A stretch of 37,848 nucleotides of DNA, taken from NCBI GenBank assembly GCA_947476475.1, contig CANJQT010000030.1, positions 1-37,848 of the forward strand. Reading direction: 5' to 3'. Made by a program: the position numbers and the translations under genes. The DNA comes from Paracoccaceae bacterium. Its GTDB lineage: Bacteria; Pseudomonadota; Alphaproteobacteria; Rhodobacterales; Rhodobacteraceae. The notes under the pieces were generated by a model. The model saw only the letters and a program-made list of their open reading frames with translations, was not told the DNA's origin and made no database searches. Below, in pieces: positions 8,124-16,720 of this stretch (positions are counted from its first letter, which is position 1; each line of letters starts with the position of its first letter).

Positions 8124-8196
8124 TGCCTTGCCCTCCGTGCGCTTGCCGCCGCGACATGACCCTCCGCAAGGGAGGCCTGCCGTTGCCGTCTGAATT

Positions 8197-8229
8197 ATTG
8201 TAAACTTAACTTATAAATATTGTTAACAA
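8197..8229 (-). promoter_or_regulatory. Promoter and operator-like palindrome of the xdhC operon
   Basis: On the minus strand, TTAACA (8221-8226) and TACAAT (8197-8202) are separated by 18 bp in a strikingly AT-rich stretch, a good sigma-70-type promoter. The palindrome TTGTTAACAA (8220-8229) covers the -35 box. It shares the TTGTnnACAA frame with the ATTGTGCACAAT sites at the other three purine operons but differs in the two central bases. Confidence 0.55.
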
Positions 8230-8244
8230 AAATATCCGCACATG

Positions 8245-9417
8245 TCATCTGACCTGAGCGGAAACCTTTTCCAGAAGCTTCCACATGAAGGCCTCGCATT
8301 GGGCGATCTGCGTATGAGTCAGGAACTCATCTGCCTTGTGGGCCTGGTCGATGCAGCCTGGGCCGCAGATGAAGGTGGGGATGCCCGCCTCCTGGAAATG
8401 GCCCGCCTCGGTGCCGAAGCCGACGCAGCTCGATGCGTTCTTGCCCGACAACTCCTTGGCCAGTTCCATGATCGAATCGTCCTCGCCGGTGTTCAGGGCG
8501 GCACAGCCCGGCACGAACTCCCAGTGGAATCCCGCCTCTGGATGGGCGGCCTTCATCTCGGGTTCGATCCGCGTTTCCACGAAAGCGCGGCATTCATCGA
8601 CGTAATCCATCGGATTCTCGCCGGGCAGATAGCGGATGTCGAAATCGAAGGTGCAACGCGCGGCGACGATGTTCACGGCGGTTCCCCCGCCGACCATGCA
8701 GGTCTGGATCGTGGTATACTGCGGTTCCTCGAAGGCTGGATTGAACGGGCCCTTGTCTCTCAACCGGCGCTGAATGCCCTTCAGGCAGGCGATCGCCTCG
8801 GCGGCCGCTTCCACCGCGTTCACGCCTAGATGCGCCACGCCGGAATGCGCAGCGACGCCCGTCACCGTCACATGGCCGCCAATCTTGCCCTTGTGGGCGC
8901 GGATCAGGCCCATTTCCGACGGCTCGCCGACGATGCAGGCCAGCGGAGCCAGCCCGCGTTCCTCCAGGTCATGAAGAAGCAGTGGAACGCCGAGGCAACC
9001 CACCTCCTCGTCGAAGGACATTGCAAGGTGAATGGGCGTGGTCAGTTGCCGCCGTGCGAATTCCGGCACGAAGGCGGTGGCAATGGCCAGGAACCCCTTC
9101 ATGTCGCAGACGCCCCGGCCGACCACCCGGTCCTCCAGTAGCGCCAGGCGGAACGGATCCGAGGTCCACGACTGGTCCTCACAGGAAACGACATCGGTGT
9201 GCCCGGAAAGGATGATGCCCGGCCGGTCCGCCGGACCGATGGTGGCAAAGAGATTGGCCTTCTGCCCGGTCTCGTCATGGGTCAGCACCGACTCGATCCC
9301 GAAGCCGGCCAGATAGTCGCGCACAAAATGGATGAGGCCGAGGTTGGAGTTGTGACTGATGGTATTGAAGCTGATGAACTTCTCGATCATCGGTATAGAA
9401 AACAACGGGTCGGGCAT
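8245..9417 (-). CDS. ArgE-like M20 family metallohydrolase
   Basis: 390 residues, full length for the ArgE/DapE/CPG2 group. Metal and catalytic residues are visible: SGHTDVV (H73, D75), GRGVCDMKG (D105), SFDEEVG (E137/E138) and GEPSE (E165), with the last ligand in DQAHKADEF near the C-terminus. The dimerisation domain lies between about 175 and 290. Family members remove acyl groups from amino acids such as N-acetylornithine. Arginine biosynthesis makes little sense here: the gene lies 12 bp after the HIU hydrolase gene in a purine operon, where a step such as allantoate or ureido-compound hydrolysis would fit. Allantoate amidohydrolase belongs to the same broad family but has different motifs, so that role is inference. 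Confidence 0.85.
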   Translation of the reverse strand: MPDPLFSIPMIEKFISFNTISHNSNLGLIHFVRDYLAGFGIESVLTHDETGQKANLFATIGPADRPGIILSGHTDVVSCEDQSWTSDPFRLALLEDRVVGRGVCDMKGFLAIATAFVPEFARRQLTTPIHLAMSFDEEVGCLGVPLLLHDLEERGLAPLACIVGEPSEMGLIRAHKGKIGGHVTVTGVAAHSGVAHLGVNAVEAAAEAIACLKGIQRRLRDKGPFNPAFEEPQYTTIQTCMVGGGTAVNIVAARCTFDFDIRYLPGENPMDYVDECRAFVETRIEPEMKAAHPEAGFHWEFVPGCAALNTGEDDSIMELAKELSGKNASSCVGFGTEAGHFQEAGIPTFICGPGCIDQAHKADEFLTHTQIAQCEAFMWKLLEKVSAQVR

Positions 9418-9429
9418 TCGCTATCCTTT

Positions 9430-10212
9430 CTATGAACCGCGATAGCAGGAATAGCCCCAGGGCGCGGCTATCAGCGGCAGATGGTGGTGTTCGCTGCGAT
9501 CGGTGACGCGGAACCGCACGCGCGCTGTTTCGAAGAACGGCGGCGGTGCCGCGGGACTGGCCGGGCCGGCGAAGTAGGTGCCGATATCGAAAGCCAGTTC
9601 GTAGATGCCCGCGGCTAGTTCGCCCGCCGCGACCAGCCATTGTGGCGTGCGCCCCTCGCCGGTGGTGACCTGCGAGCCGAGAGGGCTGCCTTCCCCTCCG
9701 AACAGATGGACCTGCAATCCGCCGGCGCCCGTGCCGCCGGCGATGTCGATCGCGTGGATGGTCAGCCCGGCTCCGCCGGTTCCGGGCAGCGGCGCGACAC
9801 CTTCCGCAGGGGGCGGCGGATGGCCGTTCTGAAAACCGAAGTCGCGCGGGGGGCGGTGCGGCGGCGCGCCCCGATAGACGGAGAAGCCGAAAGGGGACAG
9901 GACGAGCGGGACATGGTGATGCGCGGCGGTGTCGGAAATGTTGAAGTCCACCGTCACGTTGTCGAAGAAGGTCGAGGACACGGCATAGACCAGCCGGTAT
10001 TTGCCTGCCTCCGCCTCGCTGGCGGTCAGCAGCGGCGTGTCGAACCTGCCGTTGCCGTTGGAACGCGCCTCCTTGAGGAGGGTGAAGGCACTTCCGCTCT
10101 CGCGCAACAGCGCCACGGGAATGTTCCCTGCCGGGCGGCCCGATCCCAGGTCCAGGATGTGCGAGGTCAGACAGGCATCGCTGCTTACGAGATCGTGGTT
10201 GCGTTCACGCAT
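9430..10212 (-). CDS. Tandem two-domain 5-hydroxyisourate hydrolase (transthyretin-like)
   Basis: 260 residues from the ATG at 10212, about twice the usual HIU hydrolase length. Domain 1 (about 14-116) has LTSHILD (H18), GRFD (R56), HHHVPL (98-103) and ends YRGA. Domain 2 (about 149-260) has LTIHAID (H153), GRTP (R188), HHHLPL (242-247) and ends in the classic YRGS. A Pro/Gly-rich linker joins them. The enzyme opens 5-hydroxyisourate to OHCU, the step after urate oxidase. Both halves keep the active-site His and Arg. The frame is open further upstream to 10284, but that part crosses the operator and is not conserved-looking, so the internal ATG is preferred. The ArgE-like gene follows. Confidence 0.85.
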   Translation of the reverse strand: MRERNHDLVSSDACLTSHILDLGSGRPAGNIPVALLRESGSAFTLLKEARSNGNGRFDTPLLTASEAEAGKYRLVYAVSSTFFDNVTVDFNISDTAAHHHVPLVLSPFGFSVYRGAPPHRPPRDFGFQNGHPPPPAEGVAPLPGTGGAGLTIHAIDIAGGTGAGGLQVHLFGGEGSPLGSQVTTGEGRTPQWLVAAGELAAGIYELAFDIGTYFAGPASPAAPPPFFETARVRFRVTDRSEHHHLPLIAAPWGYSCYRGS

Positions 10213-10250
10213 GATCGGGCTTTCAGAAGCATAGTCCGTTGGTTGTCTCT

Positions 10251-10269
10251 TATTGTGCACAATACTATA
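10251..10269 (-). promoter_or_regulatory. ATTGTGCACAAT operator and -10 box of the HIU hydrolase operon
   Basis: The 14-bp perfect palindrome TATTGTGCACAATA (10251-10264) lies about 40 bp before the HIU hydrolase start. A -10-like TATAGT on the minus strand (10264-10269) touches its edge; no strong -35 is seen at 17 bp. The same core occurs at 16643-16654 and, with one change, at 23999-24010, always upstream of a purine operon, which points to a shared regulator. Confidence 0.65.
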
Positions 10270-10287
10270 AATAACGGTAGTCAATAT

Positions 10288-11625
10288 TTAGATTTTCTGT
10301 CCAGATACAGCGGAAGGCGGCGGATCGGGGTGCTGTGCCTTGGATGCGACGCCATGGACGTAGGTCTGTTTCACCGCGCGGTCGTCGCCGAACGTCTGCA
10401 GGACGAAAAGCTCCTCGCGCAGCGAGGTGACAGTTTCCATCCGCATCGCCATGACCGGTGTCGCCCTGCTGTCGAGGACGACGATGTCTGCCTCGCTGTC
10501 GGGCCCCAGCGTGCCGATCTGATGCGCCTTGGAGAGCGCCTTCGCATTTCCGAGGGTCAGGGAGTAGAATGCCCGATAGGGATCGAAGTCGCAGTCCTGC
10601 AACTGAAGCACCTTGTAGGCTTCGTCCAGCGTCCGCAGCATCGAATAGTCTGTGCCGCCGCCGACATCGGTCGCAATGGCGGTGCGAACGCCGACCCGCC
10701 TCATCGCCGCCTCGTCGAACAGGCCGCTGCCTAGAAACAGGTTGGAGGTCGGGCAGAATACGGCGACAGAGCCGCTTTCCGCCATCGCGCTCCGCTCGCG
10801 GTCGTTCATGTGGATGCAATGGCCGAACAGCGACCGGGAACCAAGCATCCCGTAGCTTTCGTAGATGTCGAGATAGTCCCTTGCCCGGGGATAGAGCCGA
10901 AGTGCCAGGTCGATCTCGTCGCGGTTCTCGTCGAGATGGGTCTGGACGTAGCAGTCCGGATGTTCGCGGATCAGCGTCGCGACGGCTTCCATCTGTTCCG
11001 GCGTCGAGGTGATGGCGAAGCGCGGGGTAATCGCATAGTCGATGCGGCCCTTGCCGTGCCATGCAGCTATCAGCGCCTTGCTGTGGTCATAGCCGGCCTG
11101 CGGCGTGTCCAACACGGCCGCAGGCGCATTCCGGTCCATCATCACCTTTCCGGCGATCAGGCGATAGTCTCGTCCCGCCGCGGCGGTGAACAAAGCTTCG
11201 GCTGAAGCCCTGTGCACCGAGCAATAGGTCGCGACCGTAGTCGTGCCTTGGCTGATCAACTGGTCAAGAAACCAGGAGGCCATCCGGCCGGCATGGGCAG
11301 GATCGGCGAACCGCGCCTCCTGGGGGAAGGTATAGGTGTTCAGCCAGTCAAGAAGCTGCTTGCCCCAAGACCCGACGGCATGCATCTGAGGGAAGTGCAG
11401 ATGGGTGTCGATGAACCCCGGCATGATCAGGTGTGGGCGGTGGTCGATAACCCGTGCCCCCAGCCGCTGGTCCGGCGCAAGTGCGACGAAATCCCCAAGG
11501 TGGAGGATCTTGCCGCCCTCCATGATGAGGGCACCGTCCTCGAGATAGGTAAAGGCGTCGGTATCCTCGGCATGTTGCGGTTCGGTCAGAAAGCTCAGGA
11601 TGCGCCCACGCAGGATCGATTTCAT
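10288..11625 (-). CDS. guaD: Guanine deaminase
   Basis: 445 residues, full length. It converts guanine to xanthine and ammonia. The zinc site is complete: PGFIDTHLHFPQ (H75, H77), QTHLDEN (H230, E233), FGHCIH (H269, with H272 nearby) and IATDVGGG (D320). The PGFIDTHLHFPQ and FGHCIHM segments are characteristic of bacterial GuaD rather than of the related deaminase at 3086-4501. The start at 11625 lies 22 bp after the xdhB stop, making it the last gene of the bmp-xdhA-xdhB-guaD transcription unit. Its product, xanthine, is the substrate of the dehydrogenase encoded just before it. Confidence 0.93.
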   Translation of the reverse strand: MKSILRGRILSFLTEPQHAEDTDAFTYLEDGALIMEGGKILHLGDFVALAPDQRLGARVIDHRPHLIMPGFIDTHLHFPQMHAVGSWGKQLLDWLNTYTFPQEARFADPAHAGRMASWFLDQLISQGTTTVATYCSVHRASAEALFTAAAGRDYRLIAGKVMMDRNAPAAVLDTPQAGYDHSKALIAAWHGKGRIDYAITPRFAITSTPEQMEAVATLIREHPDCYVQTHLDENRDEIDLALRLYPRARDYLDIYESYGMLGSRSLFGHCIHMNDRERSAMAESGSVAVFCPTSNLFLGSGLFDEAAMRRVGVRTAIATDVGGGTDYSMLRTLDEAYKVLQLQDCDFDPYRAFYSLTLGNAKALSKAHQIGTLGPDSEADIVVLDSRATPVMAMRMETVTSLREELFVLQTFGDDRAVKQTYVHGVASKAQHPDPPPSAVSGQKI

Positions 11626-11647
11626 GAAGTGTTCCGTTCATTTGCCA

Positions 11648-13987
11648 TCAACACCTTTGCGCCGAGCGCACCCGTTCGACCGCCATCAGCACCCGTTCCG
11701 GCGTGGCCGGAGCATCGAGAAGCGGATCGGACCGATAGTCGCCCGCAGCAGCAACGGCATCGGACAGCGCGGAAAGCGCCGAGATGCCCAGCATGAACGG
11801 TGGTTCGCCGACCGCCTTCGAGCGATAGATGGTCTTCTCCGGGCTGCCCTCCCCGCTCCACAGCACGATGCGCATGTCCGGCGCACGGTCGGAACAGGCG
11901 GGGATCTTGTAGGTCGAAGGGGCATGGGTGGTCAGGCGTCCCTTGCCATCATAGACCAGTTCCTCCATCGTCAGCCAGCCAGCCCCCTGGACATAGCCGC
12001 CCTCGATCTGGCCGAGGTCGATCGCCGGGTTCAGCGATTTCCCCACGTCGTGCAGGATGTCCACCCGCAGGATGCGGTTCTCGCCGGTCAGGGTGTCGAT
12101 GATGCTTTCCGTCACCGCCGCACCGTAGGAGAAGTAGAAGAACGGACGCCCGCGTGCCGCCCTGCCGTCCCAGTGGATGTCGGGGGTGGCGTAGAAGCCG
12201 CTGGAGGACAGCGATACCCGCGCCTGATAGGCGATGCGCACGAATTCGGGGAAGGGAATGCCCTCGGCACCCACTTGCACCACGTTCGGCCGGAACCGCA
12301 CCTCGCTTTCGGGAACCTGCCATTTCTCGGCCGCGAAGGCGATGAGCCGAGCCTTGATCTTGCGGCAGGCGTCGGCGGCGGCCATGCCGTTCAGGTCCGA
12401 TCCGGACGAGGCCGCGGTGGGCGAGGTGTTCGGCACCTTACCGGTGTTGGTGGCCGTCACCCGGACCTTGCCGATGTCGATCTGCATTTCCTCGGCGACT
12501 ACCTGGGCGACCTTGACGAATAGGCCTTGCCCCATCTCGGTGCCGCCATGGTTAAGCTGGATGGAGCCGTCGGTATAGATATTTACCAGCGCCCCAGCCT
12601 GGTTGAAATGGATCAACGTGAAGGAAATGCCGAACTTCACCGGGACAAGGGCAATGCCGCGCTTCAGGATCGGGCTGTTGCGGTTCCATTCCCTTATCCC
12701 GGCGCGCCGCGCTGCATAGTCCGAGGTCCGCTCCAGTTCGGCGACGATATCTTGGATGATGTTGTCCTCGACTGTCATGTGGTAGGGCGTGACCACTCGC
12801 TCCGTCGCGCCCATCGGCCCATAGAAGTTCAGCTTGCGGATCTCGAGCGGGTCCTTGCCGGTGGCATGGGCGATGGAGTCCATCACCCGCTCTATCCCGA
12901 CCATGCCCTGTGGCCCGCCGAAGCCGCGGAAGGCGGTGTTCGAGACGGTATGCGTCTTGCAGCGGTAAGAGCGGATCAGCGCATGGGGCAGGTAGTAGCA
13001 GTTGTCGGCATGGAAGGCGGCGCGTTCGGCGATGGCGGGCGACAGGTCCCAGGAATGGCCGCAGCGCAGGGCCTGTTCCACCACGATGCCTTCGATCCGC
13101 CCCTCGGCATCGTAGCCGACACGATAGTCGATGCGGATGTCGTGGCGCTTGCCGGTCATCACCATATCGTCGTCGCGGTCGTAGAAGATCTTCGCCGGCC
13201 GGCCGGTGATCCGGGCCACCAGCGCCACAGCGGCGGCGGCGAGGTTGCCCTGCGTTTCCTTGCCACCGAAACCGCCGCCCATGCGGCGGCAGCTGACCGT
13301 CACCGCCCCGAGCGGCACATCCAGCACATGAGCCACCGAATGCTGGATCTCGCTGGGATGCTGCGTCGAGGAATGGATGAGGATTTCGTCGCCCTCGCCG
13401 GGAATCGCCAGCGCCGACTGCCCTTCAAGGTAGAAGTGCTCCTGCCCGCCGACATATATTCTGCCGCTCAGCCGATGCGCAGCGGCGGCGATCGCGGCTT
13501 CGGGATCGCCGCGCTTCATGTCGTAGGGGTCCATCAGGAACGATTTGGCCTCCATCGCTTGATCGACGGTCAGCAGCGCGGGCAGTTCCTCGTATTCCAC
13601 CTTGGCCAGCCGCGCCGCGGCGCGCGCGGCCTTGCGGTTGGTCGCGGCGACGATGAACAGTGCATGGCCGACATGCTGCGCCGTGTCGGCGACCAGCATC
13701 GGATCGTCGGGGATGATCGGCCCGACATCGTTCACGCCCGGAACATCCTTGTGAGTGAAGACCCCCACCACGCCGGGGGCGGCGCGGACGGCTTCGAGAT
13801 TCATCGAAACGATGCGCGCATGCGCCTTTTCCGACTGGCCGAAGGCAAGGTGCAGGCAGTCAGCAGGGACCGGCATGTCGTCAAGATAGATCGCCTTGCC
13901 GCTGACATGCTTGGGTGCGCTTTCATGCGGCGTGCCTGTACCAACAGCGCCGCGAACGGCCGTTTGGATCGTGGAGGAATCCTTCAT
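11648..13987 (-). CDS. xdhB: Xanthine dehydrogenase molybdenum-binding subunit, copy 2
   Basis: 779 residues from the ATG at 13987, which has AAAGG eight bases upstream; a 24-codon open extension overlaps the xdhA end and is not XdhB-like. Signatures: GQEHFYLE (181-188), GGGFGGKE (E244), ERAAFH (R322), AFRGFGGPQ, GGTEMGQGL, AASSGSDLNG and AVGEPPF (E728). These residues bind substrate and act as the base at the molybdenum centre. It lies 49 bp after xdhA, so this is the expected XdhAB pair that oxidises hypoxanthine and xanthine to urate in the cytoplasm. The substrate-pocket stretch KFGISFTL around residue 470 differs from copy 1, where the equivalent reads KYGCGFGV. Confidence 0.93.
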   Translation of the reverse strand: MKDSSTIQTAVRGAVGTGTPHESAPKHVSGKAIYLDDMPVPADCLHLAFGQSEKAHARIVSMNLEAVRAAPGVVGVFTHKDVPGVNDVGPIIPDDPMLVADTAQHVGHALFIVAATNRKAARAAARLAKVEYEELPALLTVDQAMEAKSFLMDPYDMKRGDPEAAIAAAAHRLSGRIYVGGQEHFYLEGQSALAIPGEGDEILIHSSTQHPSEIQHSVAHVLDVPLGAVTVSCRRMGGGFGGKETQGNLAAAAVALVARITGRPAKIFYDRDDDMVMTGKRHDIRIDYRVGYDAEGRIEGIVVEQALRCGHSWDLSPAIAERAAFHADNCYYLPHALIRSYRCKTHTVSNTAFRGFGGPQGMVGIERVMDSIAHATGKDPLEIRKLNFYGPMGATERVVTPYHMTVEDNIIQDIVAELERTSDYAARRAGIREWNRNSPILKRGIALVPVKFGISFTLIHFNQAGALVNIYTDGSIQLNHGGTEMGQGLFVKVAQVVAEEMQIDIGKVRVTATNTGKVPNTSPTAASSGSDLNGMAAADACRKIKARLIAFAAEKWQVPESEVRFRPNVVQVGAEGIPFPEFVRIAYQARVSLSSSGFYATPDIHWDGRAARGRPFFYFSYGAAVTESIIDTLTGENRILRVDILHDVGKSLNPAIDLGQIEGGYVQGAGWLTMEELVYDGKGRLTTHAPSTYKIPACSDRAPDMRIVLWSGEGSPEKTIYRSKAVGEPPFMLGISALSALSDAVAAAGDYRSDPLLDAPATPERVLMAVERVRSAQRC

Positions 13988-14036
13988 GGCACCTTTCCCT
14001 GATGTATCTTCCTGGCAATCGCCATCGGCCGGGGGG

Positions 14037-15494
14037 TTACAGCCCCGCGCCAGCGCCAACCAGCCGGGTCTTCTCCAGCGGAAGCATGGTTTCCAGATGG
14101 TAGCGGCGCAGCATGTTCCGGGCCGCCGTCATTCGGTAGCGGCTGGATGCTCGCATGTCCGACAGCGGGGTGAAGTCCCGGGCAAGTGCATCCATCGCCT
14201 CTGCGATGGTCTCCTCGGTCCAAGGCTGCCCGTGCAGGGCATCCTCCATGGCCCTGGCCCTTTTGGGAGTGCCGGCCATCCCGCCGAAGGCGATCCGCGC
14301 CTCGCCGACACGGCCATTTTCCAGGGTGATGTTGAAACAGCCGCAGACGGCCGAGATGTCCTGATCGAACCGCTTTGTCAGTTTGTAGCAGCGCAGTTGC
14401 TGCGGCGCCGCGGGACGCGGGACGAAGATGCTCTCGACGAATTCGCCGGGCTGCCGGTCCTGCCGGCCGTATTCGATGAAGAAATCCTCGATGGCGATCC
14501 GGCGCCGCACGGCCCCCTTGCGCAGCGTTATCGTGGCGCCGAGCGCGATCAGCGCGGGAGGCGTGTCGCCGATCGGAGAGCCATTGGCGATGTTGCCGCC
14601 GATGGTGCCCGAATTGCGCACCTGGCGGGAGCCGATGCGGCGCAGCAGCTCGCCGAAGTCGGGGGCGAGTCCGGCGATCGCCTCCATCGCGTCGGAGTAG
14701 GTGGTTCCGGCTCCGATGACCAAACCTGCGGGCGTCTTCTCAATCTGGCGCAGTTCCTCAATGCGGTTGAGGAAGATCATTGTCTTGAGCACACGGAACC
14801 GCTTGGTAATCCACAGGCCGACATCCGTCGCCCCCGCGACGAGGGTGGCGTCGGGGAAACGCTCGCAGGCTTCCGCCAGTTCATCCAGCGTTGCGGGCAG
14901 CATGCAGGTCTGACCATCGACGGTGAACTCCCCGCCGCCGCCTTTCGCCAGCACCTCGAGTTGTGCTGCGGTATCCTCGTGGCGCCGCACCTCCCAGTCA
15001 GGCATCGGCGCGTCGTGCATCTCCCTGGCGGCCTGGATGAGCGGACCGTAGCCAGTGCAGCGGCAGAGGTTTCCCGCCAGCATGTCGTTGATGGCGCCGA
15101 GGCTGGTTTCGGTCCCGGCCTGAAAGGCTGTATGCAAGGACATGGTGAAGCCGGGCGTACAGAAGCCGCATTGCGATCCGTGAGTGTCAACAATCGCCTG
15201 CTGGCAAGGGTGCAATTGCCCCTCCGGCCCGGTGATCCCCTCGCAGGTCACGACGGATTTCCCGGCCAGCATGGGCAACAGCATGATGCAGGAGTTCACG
15301 GCACGATGAACCAGCCTGCCGCCCCGTAATTCGCCCACCGAGACCGTGCAGGCCCCGCAATCCCCCTCGGCACAGCCCTCCTTGGTGCCCGTGAGCGAGG
15401 TGGACCGGAGATACTCCAGCAGGGTTGTGGCAGGAGGCAGGTCGGATACCGAGACCTTTCTCCCGTTCAGCAGGAATGCAATTTCATCCGTCAT
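14037..15494 (-). CDS. xdhA: Xanthine dehydrogenase small subunit (2Fe-2S and FAD)
   Basis: 485 residues with both iron-sulfur clusters and the FAD domain. The first 2Fe-2S cluster uses C41, C46, C49 ([10 protein letters not shown]) and C69. The second uses C109, C112 (CGFCTPG) and C144, C146 (CRCTGY). The FAD-binding domain starts near residue 195, with [11 protein letters not shown] and [17 protein letters not shown], followed by the CO dehydrogenase flavoprotein C-terminal domain. It passes electrons from the molybdenum subunit to NAD+. It is the only XdhA in the window and must serve XdhB copy 2, possibly also copy 1. It lies 116 bp after the BMP protein gene, with hairpins in between. 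Confidence 0.93.
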   Translation of the reverse strand: MTDEIAFLLNGRKVSVSDLPPATTLLEYLRSTSLTGTKEGCAEGDCGACTVSVGELRGGRLVHRAVNSCIMLLPMLAGKSVVTCEGITGPEGQLHPCQQAIVDTHGSQCGFCTPGFTMSLHTAFQAGTETSLGAINDMLAGNLCRCTGYGPLIQAAREMHDAPMPDWEVRRHEDTAAQLEVLAKGGGGEFTVDGQTCMLPATLDELAEACERFPDATLVAGATDVGLWITKRFRVLKTMIFLNRIEELRQIEKTPAGLVIGAGTTYSDAMEAIAGLAPDFGELLRRIGSRQVRNSGTIGGNIANGSPIGDTPPALIALGATITLRKGAVRRRIAIEDFFIEYGRQDRQPGEFVESIFVPRPAAPQQLRCYKLTKRFDQDISAVCGCFNITLENGRVGEARIAFGGMAGTPKRARAMEDALHGQPWTEETIAEAMDALARDFTPLSDMRASSRYRMTAARNMLRRYHLETMLPLEKTRLVGAGAGL

Positions 15495-15534
15495 TTCTCA
15501 GTTCCCTTTCTTGCGGCGCTGTATTGCCTTAGGA

Positions 15535-15587
15535 GGCCCGATCCGGTCCCATAGCGGGCGGATCGGGCCGACTCCTGCCGGGAGGAG
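15535..15587 (-). terminator. Strong hairpin pair between bmp and xdhA
   Basis: An 11-bp perfect stem, GGCCCGATCCG (15535-15545) with CGGATCGGGCC (15559-15569), and a smaller stem CTCCT/AGGAG (15572-15587) lie between the bmp stop and the xdhA start. There is no U-run, so a partial terminator or an RNA-stabilising hairpin that raises bmp transcript levels over the enzyme genes is more likely than full termination. Confidence 0.5.
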
Positions 15588-15610
15588 CAATATCCGCAGG
15601 GGCCGTTCGG

Positions 15611-16612
15611 TCAGTCCGATTTGGGAAGGGAGCCGTCGTTCACCACCTTCAGCTCGCCGGCCAGGATCGCGGCCTTGGCGGCCTCCACCTGCGCGCCGGT
15701 TTCCTTCGCCACATAATCGGCGAATCCGGTGATGTCGCTGCCGCCCTGCGCTATGTCAAAGATGATCTTCTTCATCGGCGCGTCATAGGGCGTGCCATTT
15801 GCCTTGTGGTCGACCACGAGGTCGATGACATAGTTCAGGTGCGGCTCCCACTTGGCCAGCGTGCTGACCGGAACGTTGCCCGGCGCCTGCGAGGTCATGT
15901 CGAGGTAGTTGCCGATGCACTGGATGTTGCGCTCCTTGCAGACCTGGAAGGTCTCGCCAAGCTGGAAGATGATGTCTGCGCCAGCCGCAATCTGGGCGCT
16001 TGCCGCCTCGGCCGCCTTGATCGGATCATACCAGCTTTCGATGAAAGTGACCTTCAGCTTCACATCCGGATTGACCGAGCGTGCCCCTGCCCGGAAACCG
16101 TTGATCTGGTCGTTCACGTTGTCCGAGGGGAATAGACCCACGGTCCCGATGACACCCGACTTGCTTTCCAGTCCGGCATAGATGCCCACCAGATACGAGG
16201 CTTCGTGCATGTAAATGTCACCTTGAAAGCCGTTGCCGCCGACAGGGCGGTTGCCGCCGCCGGTCGAGACGTAGAGGATGTCGGGGAACTGGTCCTTCAG
16301 TTCCTCCACCTGGTCGGACGAGGCCTGGTGCGTCCAGATGATGTCGTATTTGCCGGATTCGGAATAGGCTTCAAGCACCTCCATGATCGTGTCGCCGAAC
16401 ACGTTCTCGGTGTAGTCCAGCCTGATCTCCAGACCGTGCGGGGCTTGCTCTTTCACCACATCGAGCGAATCGAGCCAGGCCTTGGTCCAGGCATTCTCGA
16501 CCCCGTCGGGGAAGATTGCCGCAATATGTAGTTCGTCGGCCGTGGCCGCGGTCGCGGTCATGGCCACCGCAGCCAGCACGGTTGAGCAGGCGATTCTGGA
16601 AAGTAGCGTCAT
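15611..16612 (-). CDS. BMP family ABC transporter substrate-binding protein (purine/nucleoside uptake)
   Basis: 333 residues with a Sec signal peptide (hydrophobic 5-22, cleavage probably after TATA near residue 25); there is no lipobox cysteine, as expected for a soluble periplasmic protein. The mature part has the Bmp/Med fold features, including IAAIFPDGVENAW at its start, STGGGNRPVGGNGFQGDIYMHEA-type segments in the middle, and GTVGLFPSDNVNDQINGF. Family members capture nucleosides or purine bases for a NupOPQ-like importer. The cognate ATPase and permeases are at 20389-23924, in a separate operon with the same operator. Gene order with xdhA, xdhB and guaD supports a purine ligand such as xanthine, guanine or urate. 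Confidence 0.88.
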   Translation of the reverse strand: MTLLSRIACSTVLAAVAMTATAATADELHIAAIFPDGVENAWTKAWLDSLDVVKEQAPHGLEIRLDYTENVFGDTIMEVLEAYSESGKYDIIWTHQASSDQVEELKDQFPDILYVSTGGGNRPVGGNGFQGDIYMHEASYLVGIYAGLESKSGVIGTVGLFPSDNVNDQINGFRAGARSVNPDVKLKVTFIESWYDPIKAAEAASAQIAAGADIIFQLGETFQVCKERNIQCIGNYLDMTSQAPGNVPVSTLAKWEPHLNYVIDLVVDHKANGTPYDAPMKKIIFDIAQGGSDITGFADYVAKETGAQVEAAKAAILAGELKVVNDGSLPKSD

Positions 16613-16640
16613 GGTGTTCTCCTAGCCCTGTTGGTAGTCA

Positions 16641-16684
16641 TTATTGTGCACAATAATTTAATTTTATGCGCACGATTTTGTCAA
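16641..16684 (-). promoter_or_regulatory. Promoter with 16-bp operator palindrome of the bmp-xdhAB-guaD operon
   Basis: On the minus strand a perfect -35 TTGACA (16679-16684) is followed after 17 bp by TTAAAT (16656-16661). The 16-bp perfect palindrome TTATTGTGCACAATAA (16641-16656) starts at the downstream edge of the -10 box and covers the expected transcription start. This is a typical repressor position. The bmp start codon is 29 bp further downstream. Confidence 0.75.
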
Positions 16685-16720
16685 CGCCTGCATCGACGCG
16701 GCGGGAAGGTCGCCGCCGGC

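Noticed and set aside
8161-8175. Small hairpin CCTCC/GGAGG as a terminator of the ArgE-like gene
   Set aside because: The stem is only 5 bp with no U-run, and it lies downstream of the predicted xdhC promoter rather than next to the ArgE-like stop codon.
9640-15329. Long plus-strand open frames opposite hiuH, guaD, xdhB and xdhA
   Set aside because: They show no domains, have low-complexity Arg/Gly/Ala composition and mirror conserved genes on the other strand, as expected in high-GC DNA.
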